Shown here: piece by piece, positions 10,843-20,401 of the stretch | How the letters are laid out: each line of letters starts with the position of its first letter | Numbering within the stretch: the stretch's first letter is position 1 | Source: JACRLV01 sp045863555 | Lineage (GTDB): Bacteria > Planctomycetota > Phycisphaerae > UBA1845 > Fen-1342 | Assembly (NCBI GenBank): GCA_045863555.1 | Contig: BTUU01000003.1 | Coordinates: 343,572 to 407,571, forward strand | Length of the DNA: 64,000 bases | Reading direction: 5' to 3' | Notes under the pieces: model-generated | Database searches by the model: none | What the model was told of the DNA's origin: nothing | Seen by the model: the letters and a program-made list of their open reading frames with translations, nothing else | Translations under genes and position numbers: made by a program

Positions 10843-13272
10843 ATGAATGTGAAGACGACCATCGTTCTGCTGCTGCTGGCGATCGCCGGGGCGACCGCGT
10901 ATTTCCTCGCGCCGGCGCCCAGCGAGACAACCGTAAAGCCCGAGGAGCCGGCGTCCAAACAACAGCCGCTCTTCGATCCCCGGCCGGATGAAAAGACGAT
11001 CGTGCGCGCCGTCGTGGAGCGGAAGGGCAAGCCCCGGCTGGTCTTTGAACGCAAACCCAAGGAGGCTGCGCCCGCCACGGCCGCGCCGGATGCTCCGGGT
11101 GATTGGGGGATGGTCGAGCCCACGCCGAGCGCGGTCGAATCCTATCTCGTTTCGGGCCTGGTCAGCGGGGCCTTCGTCGCGAATTCGCAGGGAACGATCA
11201 CGCCCGGAACCAAGGGCGGCGTTTCGCTTGCCGACGCGGGCCTGGAACCGCCGGAGGCGTCGCTCGCGCTCACGGACGCAGCAGGCAAGACGTACAAGCT
11301 GGCGATCGGCGTCCAGGCGCCGATGAGTCGCAACTGGTACGCCCGGATCGATGACGCGAAGGAGATTCACCTCACCGACCGTGACTGGTCGTATGACCTC
11401 AAGCGCGAGGCGAACGACTACCGCAGCAAGACGCCGATCCGCCTTCAGCGCAACAATGCCAAGCAGGTGAAGATCGCGTACGAGGGGAAGACGTTTCAAC
11501 TGACGAAGGGCAGCGGCGAGGATTGGGTGATGAACAGTCCGGTGAGCGCTTACGCCAACGCCGATCGCGTAAAGGCGATCGTGAACGCGCTGGGTGCGGT
11601 CCGGCTGGACAAGTTTGTCGATGAGAAGAGCGCCGCGGCGGCGACGGCCGGCTTTGAGAAACCGTATCTGACCGTCGAGGTGGTGACGGAGGAGCGGCGG
11701 GTCGTGCCGGAGACGCAGCCCGCGACGCAGACTTCGCAGCCCGCCGAGCCGAAGCTGGAGACGATCACGAACACCTACTCGCTGATCGTCGGTGGAGCGG
11801 CCGACGTGGGCGGCGGATTCCGATTCGTGAAGCTCGCGGATCAGCCGTGGATCGCGACGTTGGCGAAGGAAAGCGTCGAGCAACTGACGCCGAAGGACCT
11901 CCGTGACCCGCGCGTGACCCGGATTCAGTCCGAGTTGGCGACGGAATTGGAGATCACAACGCCGGCCGGTTCCGCGCGACTCATCCGGCAGGGCGAGCAG
12001 TGGCAGGGCGAAGGGGACCTCTCGAATATCGATCGCGAGGCGGTGAATTCGCTGCTCCAGGCGTTTGAGGACCTCCGGGCCATCTCGTTCGAGGATAAGC
12101 CCGAGCCGCCGGCGAAATTCGGCCTTGATTCGCCGCCGCGGGCGACAATCCGCGTCGTTTCGGCCGGCCTGGTCGAACCCGTGACGCTGAAGGTGCTGAA
12201 GGATACGGAAAGCGGACTCAATTCGTACGTGCAGCTCGACGGTCAGCCGTCCGTGTTTGTCGTCAGCGCGGAGGCCGCGAAGCGACTGGCCGTGGATCCG
12301 CTGGCGCTGCGCTCGCGGGTCGTTTTCGACATTCGGCCGGAGCAGATTCGGAAAGTCGAAGTGACCCAGGGCGGCGTCACCGAGGCGATCGTGCGTACGG
12401 GCATGGAGTGGAATCTGCTCGCCCCCGCCGGTGCGGCAGCCGACCCGGTCGCAACGCGGGAGATCACGACGGACCTCGCGATGATGCGGGCGAAGCGTGT
12501 AGTTGCAAAGGGCGAAGACGCGAAATACGGCCTGGATCAGCCGCTGGCCACGATCCGGTTCAGCGTCGAACGGCCCGCCGCATCGCAACCGGCGGCATCG
12601 CAGCCGGAGACGGCCGAAGGAGTCGAGCCGGGCGCACCGACGACGGCACCCGCGCCGCCGCCGCCGACCCCGCTCCCGACGTCGCAGGATCACACGCTCA
12701 TCATCGGGCGGACGGCGGCCGGCGCGTTCGCGCGGAAGGACAACGAACCCTACATCTTCGAGCTGGACGAAACCGTGGTCCGATCGCTGACGGCTGAGTT
12801 GATTCGGCGGCAGCTCTTCGATTTCACGGGGGATCAGATCGAGTCGATCCGGGTCGAGTCGAACAACGGCATGGTTGAATTCAAACGCGCCGACAAGGAG
12901 TGGACGTACGTCCCGGATCCGACGGTCAAGCTCGTCGCGAAGAAGGTCTCCGACTTTGCGAACGAGATCGCCGCGTTCCGGGCGGAGCGTTACCTCGCGT
13001 ATTCGGACGCCGATCTCGCGGCGGCGGGCCTGGAGAATACTGTACTCACGGCGTCGGTCCGGCTGAAGGATGGGCGTACGGTGACGCTCAAGATCGACCA
13101 GACGCAGTCAGGCGAGCTGCCGCGGAAGGCGGGCTGGGTCGAGATGAAGCGCGTGCTCCTGATGCGTCCGGGTGACGTCGACAAACTGATTCGGGGGCTT
13201 GACTACTATGTGAAGCCCGAGGCACCGGCTCCGCAGCCGGGCGGCGGAGCACCTCAAATCCCGGGCGGTTGA
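10843..13272 (+). CDS. DUF4340 domain protein of the Gld-type operon
   Basis: 809 residues, ATG at 10843 with GGAGG about 11 nt upstream and 9 nt after the previous stop. One N-terminal membrane helix (TTIVLLLLAIAGATAYFLAPAP), then repeated beta-rich segments of the DUF4340 kind: WGMVEPTPSAVESYLVSGLVSG, YGLDQPLATIRF and FGLDSPPRATIRV with the recurring -GL--P---- and LIIGRTAAGAFARKDNEP themes. Pro/Ala-rich linkers lie near residues 285-300 and 580-610. Family function is unknown; constant linkage to GldG-type genes suggests a periplasmic partner of that transporter. It is the last gene of the operon; no clear terminator follows. Confidence 0.88.
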   Translation: MNVKTTIVLLLLAIAGATAYFLAPAPSETTVKPEEPASKQQPLFDPRPDEKTIVRAVVERKGKPRLVFERKPKEAAPATAAPDAPGDWGMVEPTPSAVESYLVSGLVSGAFVANSQGTITPGTKGGVSLADAGLEPPEASLALTDAAGKTYKLAIGVQAPMSRNWYARIDDAKEIHLTDRDWSYDLKREANDYRSKTPIRLQRNNAKQVKIAYEGKTFQLTKGSGEDWVMNSPVSAYANADRVKAIVNALGAVRLDKFVDEKSAAAATAGFEKPYLTVEVVTEERRVVPETQPATQTSQPAEPKLETITNTYSLIVGGAADVGGGFRFVKLADQPWIATLAKESVEQLTPKDLRDPRVTRIQSELATELEITTPAGSARLIRQGEQWQGEGDLSNIDREAVNSLLQAFEDLRAISFEDKPEPPAKFGLDSPPRATIRVVSAGLVEPVTLKVLKDTESGLNSYVQLDGQPSVFVVSAEAAKRLAVDPLALRSRVVFDIRPEQIRKVEVTQGGVTEAIVRTGMEWNLLAPAGAAADPVATREITTDLAMMRAKRVVAKGEDAKYGLDQPLATIRFSVERPAASQPAASQPETAEGVEPGAPTTAPAPPPPTPLPTSQDHTLIIGRTAAGAFARKDNEPYIFELDETVVRSLTAELIRRQLFDFTGDQIESIRVESNNGMVEFKRADKEWTYVPDPTVKLVAKKVSDFANEIAAFRAERYLAYSDADLAAAGLENTVLTASVRLKDGRTVTLKIDQTQSGELPRKAGWVEMKRVLLMRPGDVDKLIRGLDYYVKPEAPAPQPGGGAPQIPGG

Positions 13273-13472
13273 TCGCCCGAGCGGCGGACGACGCCCGTGC
13301 AGGTCCGGGGGGCGACCCACCGGCCGGCTGACCGCCCGGATGCATCGTGATGGGGAGCTGGCGGGAAAACGCGCCGCGATAGACCAGATTCGTCGCTCGA
13401 TCGGCATTTCACGAACCCGGCGGCCTCGGCCGGAATGTCGGTCCCTGCCCCGATAATCCTCCGAAAATACCG

Positions 13473-13501
13473 TTGTACGCCTCGGGCGCGTCCACTACTC
13501 T
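13473..13501 (+). promoter_or_regulatory. Putative promoter of the secreted metalloprotease gene
   Basis: TTGTAC at 13473-13478, a 17 nt spacer and TACTCT at 13496-13501, about 60 nt before the ATG at 13560. The rest of the 287-base gap (13273-13559) shows no gene. Confidence 0.45.
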
Positions 13502-13559
13502 GGTGGATCGGGGGAGGGCGCCGCCGTCCCGTCTGTAGCCTGCCCAAGGGAGCTAATCG

Positions 13560-16500
13560 ATGACCGCTCGCCGCCGCGCGACAGCGCTGTCGTTTTGTGC
13601 GCTCGTACCGTTCACGTTCGCAATGGACCAGGCGGATCGGCCGGTCGCCGTGAGTACCGCGGTCGTCGAGACGTTGCCCGAGGCGACCATCATCGCCCTC
13701 GACCGGTCTGCGATCCGAATGCAGCTTAGCCAGGACGGCCGGGCGCTGATTCACGGATTTCCCCTGGAGGGAGAGTCCGTGACGATCGCGGTCGAGCGGT
13801 TCCGCGTGACGACGCCCGAGACGCGGTTTGTGCTCAATGGAGACGAAACACCGGTCGCATTCGACCCTGAGTCGGTGCTGTTGCTGCGAGGTGAGATCGT
13901 CGGCCGCGCAGGTTCGCGGTTCTTCCTCGGGCTCGGCGAGACGATCGCAAACGGGTATGTCATGCCGGGGGGCGGGCGGCCGGGGCTGGGCATCACCGGA
14001 CGTCCGGTCAACGGCCGGGTTCTGAGCGGCGATGAGCTGGCGATCGTCACGCCGCGTGGCGGCGGCAGCCTGCCGGATGTCCCCGCGTGCGGCGTCAACC
14101 CGCCGATTCAGTGCGATCTGCCGTCGCCGCAGGGCGGACCGGCGCCGCGCGGCGGTGAACCCCGGCGCGGGCTGCGGCATATTCAGCTCGCGGTCGAAAC
14201 GGACTACGAACTCTACTCGCTGTTCAACGATCTCGACGAAGAGGCAGCGTACATCGTGACGCTTTACGGCGCGGGCGCCGACATCTACGTGCGCGACGTG
14301 GATGCGAACATCTCGCTGTCGTATGTGCGGCTCTGGAATACGCCGGCGGATCTCTTCAACGAACCTGATCCGCTCCAGGCGTTTCTCAACTACTGGAACG
14401 CGAACATGGGCTCGGTGACGCGCGACGTGGCCCAGTTCCTCAGCGGGCGGCGGAACCTGCCCGCCGGCGGGGTGGCGTACCTGAACAGCCTTTGCAACAA
14501 CTCGGCGTACTCGTGGTCGGGCTACACGCTGGGTTACTTCATCGATCCAAGCTACCCCAACACGTTCAACCGGGACATCATGATCACGACGCACGAGCTC
14601 GGGCACAACTGCGGCACGCCGCACACCCACGACCTCGGTCTCGACACGTGCAACGACGAGAACACGCAGCCCCGGCGCGGGACGATCATGTCGTACTGCG
14701 GCCAGACGTTTACGGGCGGCGACGCGAACCATGACCTGTGGTTCCACACGGTCTGTCAGGACCTCATGGAGACGTACATCGCCAGCCGCCCGTGCATCGG
14801 CTTCGACTGCAACCGGAACGGCGTGGACGACGCGACGGACATCTCCGGCGGGGCGAGCGCGGACGCCAACGGCAACGGTATTCCGGATGAATGCGAAGAC
14901 TGCAACAACAACGGCGTGCTCGACGGGCAGGACATCATCGGGGGCACGAGTCTCGACCGCAACGGCAATGCGATTCCCGACGAGTGCGAACCGGACTGCA
15001 ACGCGAACGGCGTGCCGGATGATCTCGACTTTACGGGCTCGACGGTCGCGGTCTGGCAGGACAACTTCCAGACCGATCGCGGCTGGACGGTGAGCGGGAA
15101 TGCGACGTCGGGGGCCTGGCAGCGGGGCGTGCCGGTGAATGACAACGGCTGGCAGTACGACCCGGCGGGCGACGGGGACGGCAGCGGAAGCTGCTACCTG
15201 ACGGGCAACGTCGCGGGCAACAGCGACGTGGACAACGGCTCGACAACCGTGACGTCGCCGACGATCGACATGTCGGCGGGGGGGCTCGGCATCCAGTACT
15301 GGTACTACCTGGTCCTGACGAATTCGAACGGAGCGGACCGGCTGCTGGTCGAGGTGAACTCCAGCAACGGAAGCGGCGCGTGGACGACGATCGCGACGCA
15401 TACGACCAGCAATTCGAGCTGGCGACAGCATACGATCACGGCGGCGCAGCTCGCGGCCGCGGGCGTCGCGCAGACGGCGCAGATGCGGTTTCGATTCACC
15501 GCGAACGATGCGGACCCGCAGTCGATCGTCGAGGCGGGTCTGGATGGTTTTACGATCGGAACCGTGCTGCCGCCGGTGAGCGTCGATTTCAACGCGAACG
15601 CCGTGCCCGATGACTGCGAGGGCGACTGCGATGATGACGGCACGCCGGATTACAACGAGGTCGTGGCCAACATGGCGCTCGACCTCAACCGAAACGTGAT
15701 CCTCGATTCGTGCGAGGACTGCGACGGCGACGGGATTACGGATCTCGTGGAACTCGACCACGCGCACAACATCTGGGTCGCGAGCCGGGACAACACGGTC
15801 ATCAAGGAATATCTCGCGACGTACGGGACGCAGACGGGGACGTCGACGAACGCGGGGCTCGACGAGCCGTCGGACCTGATCATCACCGATGACCGGCGGG
15901 TGCTCGTGTCGACGATCACCGACAGCCGCGTCGTCGAGTTCACGGTCTCGGGCGCGCTCGTGGGCGACCTGGTCGCGCCGGGCGGCGGCGGTTTGAGCCG
16001 GCCGGGAGCGATGGTCGTTTCGCCGGCGGGGACGCTGCTGATCGCGAGCAGCGCGACGAGCAGCGTGAAAGAGTTCAACCTCGCGACGGGGGCGTTCATC
16101 CGCGACTTCGTCGCCGCGGGCGCGGGCGGGCTGGTCGGGCCGTTCGGAGTCGCGTTTGGACCGAATGGCAACCTCTTCGTGACGAGCAGCGACAATCGCG
16201 TGCTCGAATTCGACGGCGCGACCGGCGCGTTTGTTCGCGTGGTCGTGGCCGCGGGGGCGGGCGGCCTCGACGGGCCGCACGGGCTGCTCTTCCTACCCAC
16301 GACGGGCAATCTCCTTGTCGCCAGCTACCACACGGACCAGGTGTTGGAATACAACGGCACCACGGGCGCGTTCCTTCGGCAATTCAGCCAGGTGGGTGAC
16401 GGGACCGTGCTGACGATGGACCAGCCGTACTGCATCCGGCTCGGACCGGATGGCGACGTGTACGTGAGCCGGGCGCACGACCACGATCTGCCGCCGCCGG

Positions 16501-16919
16501 GACCGGGCCCCGCGCCGCTGCACCTGACCAACGCGCGGGTGTACCGTTTCGATGTCGATTCGGGGTTCTTCATCGCCTCGTTCCTGATGGGCGTGAATTC
16601 GGGAATCCTGTACCCGACGGGCTTCGACTTCGTTCGCGACAACGGCACGGACTGCAACAACAACCAGCGGCCGGACAATTGCGACATCGCGGACGGGCGG
16701 AGCGCGGACGTGAACCACAACGGCGTTCCGGACGAATGCGAGGACGTGATCTGCGTCGGCGATCTTGACGGGGACGCGGACGTGGACATCGGGGACCTGG
16801 CGCTGCTGCTGTCGAATTTCGGCGCCACGGGGGCGGCGACGGGTGATCTGGACGGCGACGGCGACGTAGATATTGCCGATCTGTCGCTGCTGCTGAGCCG
16901 GTTCGGGCTGAGTTGCTGA
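13560..16919 (+). CDS. Secreted zinc metalloprotease with NHL-like repeats and dockerin-like C-terminus
   Basis: 1119 residues; ATG at 13560 with AGGGAG 8 nt upstream. An N-terminal signal peptide precedes a propeptide-like beta region. HELGHNCGTPHTH at about 345-357 is a HExxHxxGxxH metzincin zinc site, with a Met-turn (TIMSYCG) near 377, as in reprolysin-type (M12B-like) peptidases. Residues about 415-490 contain Asp/Asn-rich calcium loops (DCNNNGVLDGQD, DANGNGIPDECED). A jelly-roll-like domain follows (about 500-670), then repeated beta-propeller segments with the VLEFDGATGAF and GLLFLPTTGNLLVASY patterns (about 745-1000). The last 60 residues carry two DxDxDGDVDIxDLxxLLxxFG loops and end in Cys. 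It is predicted to be an exported, calcium-stabilised protease; the C-terminal module is shared with two other proteins here. Confidence 0.9.
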   Translation: MTARRRATALSFCALVPFTFAMDQADRPVAVSTAVVETLPEATIIALDRSAIRMQLSQDGRALIHGFPLEGESVTIAVERFRVTTPETRFVLNGDETPVAFDPESVLLLRGEIVGRAGSRFFLGLGETIANGYVMPGGGRPGLGITGRPVNGRVLSGDELAIVTPRGGGSLPDVPACGVNPPIQCDLPSPQGGPAPRGGEPRRGLRHIQLAVETDYELYSLFNDLDEEAAYIVTLYGAGADIYVRDVDANISLSYVRLWNTPADLFNEPDPLQAFLNYWNANMGSVTRDVAQFLSGRRNLPAGGVAYLNSLCNNSAYSWSGYTLGYFIDPSYPNTFNRDIMITTHELGHNCGTPHTHDLGLDTCNDENTQPRRGTIMSYCGQTFTGGDANHDLWFHTVCQDLMETYIASRPCIGFDCNRNGVDDATDISGGASADANGNGIPDECEDCNNNGVLDGQDIIGGTSLDRNGNAIPDECEPDCNANGVPDDLDFTGSTVAVWQDNFQTDRGWTVSGNATSGAWQRGVPVNDNGWQYDPAGDGDGSGSCYLTGNVAGNSDVDNGSTTVTSPTIDMSAGGLGIQYWYYLVLTNSNGADRLLVEVNSSNGSGAWTTIATHTTSNSSWRQHTITAAQLAAAGVAQTAQMRFRFTANDADPQSIVEAGLDGFTIGTVLPPVSVDFNANAVPDDCEGDCDDDGTPDYNEVVANMALDLNRNVILDSCEDCDGDGITDLVELDHAHNIWVASRDNTVIKEYLATYGTQTGTSTNAGLDEPSDLIITDDRRVLVSTITDSRVVEFTVSGALVGDLVAPGGGGLSRPGAMVVSPAGTLLIASSATSSVKEFNLATGAFIRDFVAAGAGGLVGPFGVAFGPNGNLFVTSSDNRVLEFDGATGAFVRVVVAAGAGGLDGPHGLLFLPTTGNLLVASYHTDQVLEYNGTTGAFLRQFSQVGDGTVLTMDQPYCIRLGPDGDVYVSRAHDHDLPPPGPGPAPLHLTNARVYRFDVDSGFFIASFLMGVNSGILYPTGFDFVRDNGTDCNNNQRPDNCDIADGRSADVNHNGVPDECEDVICVGDLDGDADVDIGDLALLLSNFGATGAATGDLDGDGDVDIADLSLLLSRFGLSC

Positions 16920-16958
16920 CCGGATGGCGCCGTGATATCGCGGGCGCATGCAAGGTGA

Positions 16959-17074
16959 TCAAGATGCTCACCGTGCGCGCGCATTAGATTTGCGCACCTT
17001 CTGATAAAAACGGCGTTTCGGCTCGGCCAGGCGTGATCTAGAAAGTCAAGCTGTTTCCATTTTGAGCATCTTGA
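16959..17074. repeat. Inverted repeat in a 346-base intergenic gap
   Basis: TCAAGATGCTCA at 16959-16970 is exactly inverted at 17063-17074 (TGAGCATCTTGA), with 92 nt between. The surrounding gap (16920-17265), between two convergent genes, is less GC-rich than its neighbours and contains no convincing gene. It may form a stem at the end of both transcripts, but no U-tract follows. Confidence 0.4.
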
Positions 17075-17265
17075 AATCTGGTTCACGATGATGCCTCGGT
17101 TCGCAGCTATGGCGATGGCTGCCGCGGGTGCGCCGCCACTTCTGATTCTTCCCGGTGTTGATGCGTCCGTGGGGAGTCGTAACGGTTCTGGCGGTTTCTG
17201 GTGTTTTCTGGCGCAACGAGCGAGGAATGGCCTGGGGGGAACGGACCCGCGCCGGACTGATCTGG

Positions 17266-17994
17266 CTACTTGTCCCGCCGCCGCCTCGGGCCGCCCGTGA
17301 GGACAAAGCCGTAGAGACGCCACAGGTGCCGCAGGTAGCGCATCTGCTCGCCGACGGAGAGCTTGGTCCTGCCCGCGTGGCGATCGGCGAAGGTGATCGG
17401 CGTTTCGACGACGCGGGTCCAACCGTGGCGGACGATCAACTCCAGGGCGATCTTGTAGCCGACGGGCCGGAGCGAATCGAGGCGGAGTGCGGCCGGGCGA
17501 ACGCAGAAAAAGCCCGACATCATGTCGCGGACGGGCGTCAGGGGGCGTGCCAGGATCCGGCCGGCGAGGCTGTTTAGTCGTCGGTGGAGCGGCCAGTAGA
17601 GGTCGACCGCTGCGCCCGGGACGAAGCGGCTGCCGACGGCCATCTGAACGTCCGGGTTGGTCATGATGTCGAGCAGCGTGGGGATCGCCTCGGGCGGGTG
17701 GGAGAGGTCGGCGTCCATCACGACGGCCAGCGAGCCCGTCGCCTCGCGCAGGCCGCGGATGACGGCGGTCGCGAGGCCGCGCTGGCCGCGTCGAACGATG
17801 CAGCGAAGAGGGAATTCGCGGGCGAGTTCGACGCAGCGGGCCTCGGTCCCGTCGGGCGACGCGTCATCGACGATCAGGATCTCGAATGGGCGCCCGGCGA
17901 GCGCCGCCGCGATCCGCCGGGTGAGCGGTTCGGCGTTGTCCCGTTCGTTGTAGGTCGGGACGACCACGCTGACATCGATGCTCGGCTCAATCAT
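17266..17994 (-). CDS. Family 2 glycosyltransferase, polyprenol-phosphate mannosyltransferase-like
   Basis: 242 residues, start ATG at 17994 with AGGTGG just upstream. N-terminal SVVVPTYNERDNAEPL is the GT-A entry motif; VDDASPDGT and MDADLSHPPE supply the nucleotide and metal-binding Asp residues; GSRFVPGAAVDLYWPLHRRLNSLAG and the TKLSVGEQMRYL tail are characteristic of dolichyl-phosphate mannosyltransferase (DPM1) relatives. It lacks C-terminal membrane helices, as in the short soluble forms. Likely transfers a hexose from a nucleotide sugar to a lipid carrier at the inner face of the membrane. A second GT2 gene lies 92 nt upstream on the same strand. Confidence 0.88.
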   Translation of the reverse strand: MIEPSIDVSVVVPTYNERDNAEPLTRRIAAALAGRPFEILIVDDASPDGTEARCVELAREFPLRCIVRRGQRGLATAVIRGLREATGSLAVVMDADLSHPPEAIPTLLDIMTNPDVQMAVGSRFVPGAAVDLYWPLHRRLNSLAGRILARPLTPVRDMMSGFFCVRPAALRLDSLRPVGYKIALELIVRHGWTRVVETPITFADRHAGRTKLSVGEQMRYLRHLWRLYGFVLTGGPRRRRDK

Positions 17995-18086
17995 CCCACC
18001 TGCTCGGGTGCAGAACGCTCGGACCGCTCCGGGCGTTTTTCTGACAAGTTCATTCGGGTGTCACGACGGCCGGCTCGCTCGTCGGC

Positions 18087-18788
18087 CTAGTCCCCAAAGG
18101 CGAAGCGGATGATCGCGTAGATCGCCTTCACGCCGTCTTTCCAGGTGATCTTCTTGCCTTCCTCATAGGAGCGGCCGGAGTAGCTGATACCGACCTCGTA
18201 GATTCGCCAGCGGCCGCGGGCGACCTTGGCGGTCAGTTCGGGCTCGACGCCGAAGCGGTCGCTTTTGATGCGGATTCCTCGGAGCACTTCGGCCCGAAAG
18301 ACCTTGTAACAGGTCTCCATGTCGGTGAGATTGAGGTCGGTGAACATATTGCTGAGCATCGTGAGGAAGCGGTTGCCCAGCGAGTGCCAGAAGTAGAGCA
18401 CGCGATGCTCGTCGCCGCCGACGAATCGGGAGCCGAAGACGACGTCGGCCCGGCCGTCGAGGATGGGCCTGAGGAGCTTGGGGTACTCGCGCGGGTCGTA
18501 TTCGAGATCGGCGTCCTGGACGAGGACGACATCGCCGCGGGCCTGGGCAAAGCCGGTGCGGAGGGCGGCGCCCTTGCCCTGGTTCACCTCGTGGAGAATG
18601 ACGCGGATGCTTGCGCCGGGGAAGCGCTGGGGGAGTTCGCGGTAGAGGTCGCGCGTGCCGTCGCGCGAGCAGTCGTCGACGAGGACGATTTCGCGATCCA
18701 TCTCCACGGGCGAAGCCAGGACGCGGCCCAGGATTTCGAAGAGCGTGCCCTTTTCGTTGTAGACCGGCACCACGATGGACAGGAGCAT
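18087..18788 (-). CDS. Family 2 glycosyltransferase
   Basis: 233 residues starting MLLSIVVPVYNEKGTLFEIL. Motifs: VDDCSRDGT, VNQGKGAALRTGF, QDADLEYDPREYPKLLRPI (DxD metal site) and GSRFVGGDEHRVLYFWH, then TDMETCYKVFRAEVLRGI and KVARGRWRIYEVGISYSGRSYEEGKKI, as in undecaprenyl-phosphate or dolichol-phosphate glucosyl/mannosyltransferase relatives. No membrane segment is visible. It probably works in the same envelope glycan or lipid-linked sugar pathway as the GT2 gene downstream, but is clearly a different subgroup. Confidence 0.9.
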   Translation of the reverse strand: MLLSIVVPVYNEKGTLFEILGRVLASPVEMDREIVLVDDCSRDGTRDLYRELPQRFPGASIRVILHEVNQGKGAALRTGFAQARGDVVLVQDADLEYDPREYPKLLRPILDGRADVVFGSRFVGGDEHRVLYFWHSLGNRFLTMLSNMFTDLNLTDMETCYKVFRAEVLRGIRIKSDRFGVEPELTAKVARGRWRIYEVGISYSGRSYEEGKKITWKDGVKAIYAIIRFAFGD

Positions 18789-18839
18789 TCCGTTCTTCCG
18801 TTTTCGACAACTCGACCCGCGCCGACCGACGGCCGGCCG

Positions 18840-19340
18840 CTACATTGTCGCCAAAAGGAGCGGACTTGGCACGCCCGCTGTCGAGTCGGCCACCGACCGC
18901 AACTCCGCCCGCAACCGCGGAATCGGCAATCTCCAGAGCCGCCTGGCCAGGGGCGACAATCGCTCACCGCCTGCCAGCGGTTCGTCGAACGCATCGAGCA
19001 GGAGCCGTTCGCGCGCCCGCCGGTCAAACTCGGGGCGGCGGAACTCCTCCCAGGCCGAGAGCAGCGCCGGCAGCAGCGGCCCCGGGCGTCCGCCGAGGCT
19101 GAGGCCGGCGAAGACGAGGAGCGCCGCGGACTCGTACTGGGGCTCGGCGTGGTACGCAATCATCAGATCGCGCACACCGAGCGCGATCCGGCCGCGGTCG
19201 AAATGCAGACAACCGCGGACGTAGCGTCCGACCGGACACCGGGGGGCGGCGGCGAGGCGGCGGTGGAGCCATTCGGCCCGCGCGTCGCCGGTGCGGCCGC
19301 GAATTTCGTCGATCAATGTTCGAATCGGCGTTGCGTTCAT
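18840..19340 (-). CDS. Hypothetical protein, alpha-helical
   Basis: 166 residues, predicted all-helical and Arg/Ala/Leu-rich, with TPR-like spacing (VRGCLHFDRGRIALGVRDLMIAYHAEPQYESAALLVFAGLSLGG). No signal peptide, catalytic motif or metal site. The start at 19340 has no good ribosome site, and an in-frame TGA sits four codons upstream, so the start cannot be earlier. It is directly upstream of the GT2 gene (51 nt). Function unknown; it could be a tetratricopeptide-type helper of the glycosyltransferases. Confidence 0.5.
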   Translation of the reverse strand: MNATPIRTLIDEIRGRTGDARAEWLHRRLAAAPRCPVGRYVRGCLHFDRGRIALGVRDLMIAYHAEPQYESAALLVFAGLSLGGRPGPLLPALLSAWEEFRRPEFDRRARERLLLDAFDEPLAGGERLSPLARRLWRLPIPRLRAELRSVADSTAGVPSPLLLATM

Positions 19341-19432
19341 TGCGATCGTTCACGAACGAACAGCAGGTACTCCCCCGGCGACTTGGCCACGCTACATCCC
19401 GCAGCGAGCGGGGTCAAACCGGCGATCGCGGG

Positions 19433-20239
19433 TCAGCGTCCGGTGAATTTTGGCTTCCTCTTTTCGAGAAAGGCCAGCACGCCTTCGCGGTGGTCGGAGG
19501 TGTTGCCGGCCGTGAATTGGAGAAAGGCCTCGGTCTCGAGCTGGTCGTCGAGAGACGCCGTCCAGGCGGAATTGAGGAGTCGCTTGGTCAGGCCGAGGGC
19601 CCGGGTCGGCATGGCCGCCAGTTTCGAGGCGATTTCCGCGGTTTTTTGCGGCAGGTCGGCGTCTTCGACGACGCGGTTGACCAGGCCCCAGGCGAGGGCC
19701 TGCTCGGCCGGGAGCTTCTCGCCGAGCATCAGCAATTCCGCCGCGCGGGCGTAGCCGACGTGCTGCATGAGTGTCAGGCAGGCGGCTGAGTCCGGAACCA
19801 GGCCGATGTTCGTGAAGGCCATGGCGAAGGCGGCGCTCCTCGCGCAGATCCGCAGGTCGCAGGCGAACGAGAAGCTCGCGCCGGCGCCGGCGGCGACGCC
19901 GTTGATCGCGGCGATGACCGGTTTTTCCAGTGTTCTCAGGCGGGTGACGATCGGGTTGAATTTCTGCCGGAGGTGGGCGGCGAAGTCGATTTCGCGGGCC
20001 TCACCAGGCTCGGTATAGCGGTTCCTGATCTCCGCCAGGTCCTGGCCCGAGCAGAACGCACGGCCCGATCCGGTCAGCACGACGCAGCGGATCGCATCCT
20101 CCCGCTGGGCGGTCTTGAGGGCCATGGCGAGTTCGATGCTCATCTGCTCGTTGTACGCGTTCAACGAATCGGGGCGGTTGAGCGTGATGGTGAAGACGCC
20201 GCCGTCCGCGGCGGCCGTGATTGTCGAATAGGTGCTCAT
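19433..20239 (-). CDS. Enoyl-CoA hydratase/isomerase family protein, PaaG-like
   Basis: 268 residues, crotonase fold. The oxyanion-hole segments are GSGRAFCSGQDL and INGVAAGAGASFSFACDL, and the NIGLVPDSAACLTL stretch places Asp where PaaG-type isomerases have their acid. The C-terminal HREGVLAFLEKRKPKFTGR is the usual crotonase ending. The PaaG relation (ring 1,2-epoxyphenylacetyl-CoA isomerase) is by pattern; it could equally be an enoyl-CoA isomerase of fatty acid breakdown. It is the last of three minus-strand genes with another crotonase at the head. Confidence 0.85.
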   Translation of the reverse strand: MSTYSTITAAADGGVFTITLNRPDSLNAYNEQMSIELAMALKTAQREDAIRCVVLTGSGRAFCSGQDLAEIRNRYTEPGEAREIDFAAHLRQKFNPIVTRLRTLEKPVIAAINGVAAGAGASFSFACDLRICARSAAFAMAFTNIGLVPDSAACLTLMQHVGYARAAELLMLGEKLPAEQALAWGLVNRVVEDADLPQKTAEIASKLAAMPTRALGLTKRLLNSAWTASLDDQLETEAFLQFTAGNTSDHREGVLAFLEKRKPKFTGR

Positions 20240-20401
20240 TGGCCTGGTCTTTCTATATCCCGCGTCGCGTTTCGATGATCGTTTTTCTCATTCGCCTGCC
20301 ACTGCCAATTGCGATCGCTACCCTCACCCGCGCCCGCGCGCGACCGCGACCGCGACCTCGCCCTCGCTAGCGCGTCGGGCTCGGACTCGGACAGGTCGCC
20401 G

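Noticed and set aside
8596..12693. Long antisense open frame (about 1365 codons, minus strand) under the Gld-type operon.
   Set aside because: It is a shadow of the GC-rich sense genes: Arg/His/Leu-rich, no ribosome site, and it overlaps three well-supported plus-strand genes entirely.
13254..16280. Minus-strand open frame of about 1000 codons opposite the metalloprotease.
   Set aside because: Shadow composition (Arg/Val/Asp/His), no homology, antisense to the metalloprotease gene.
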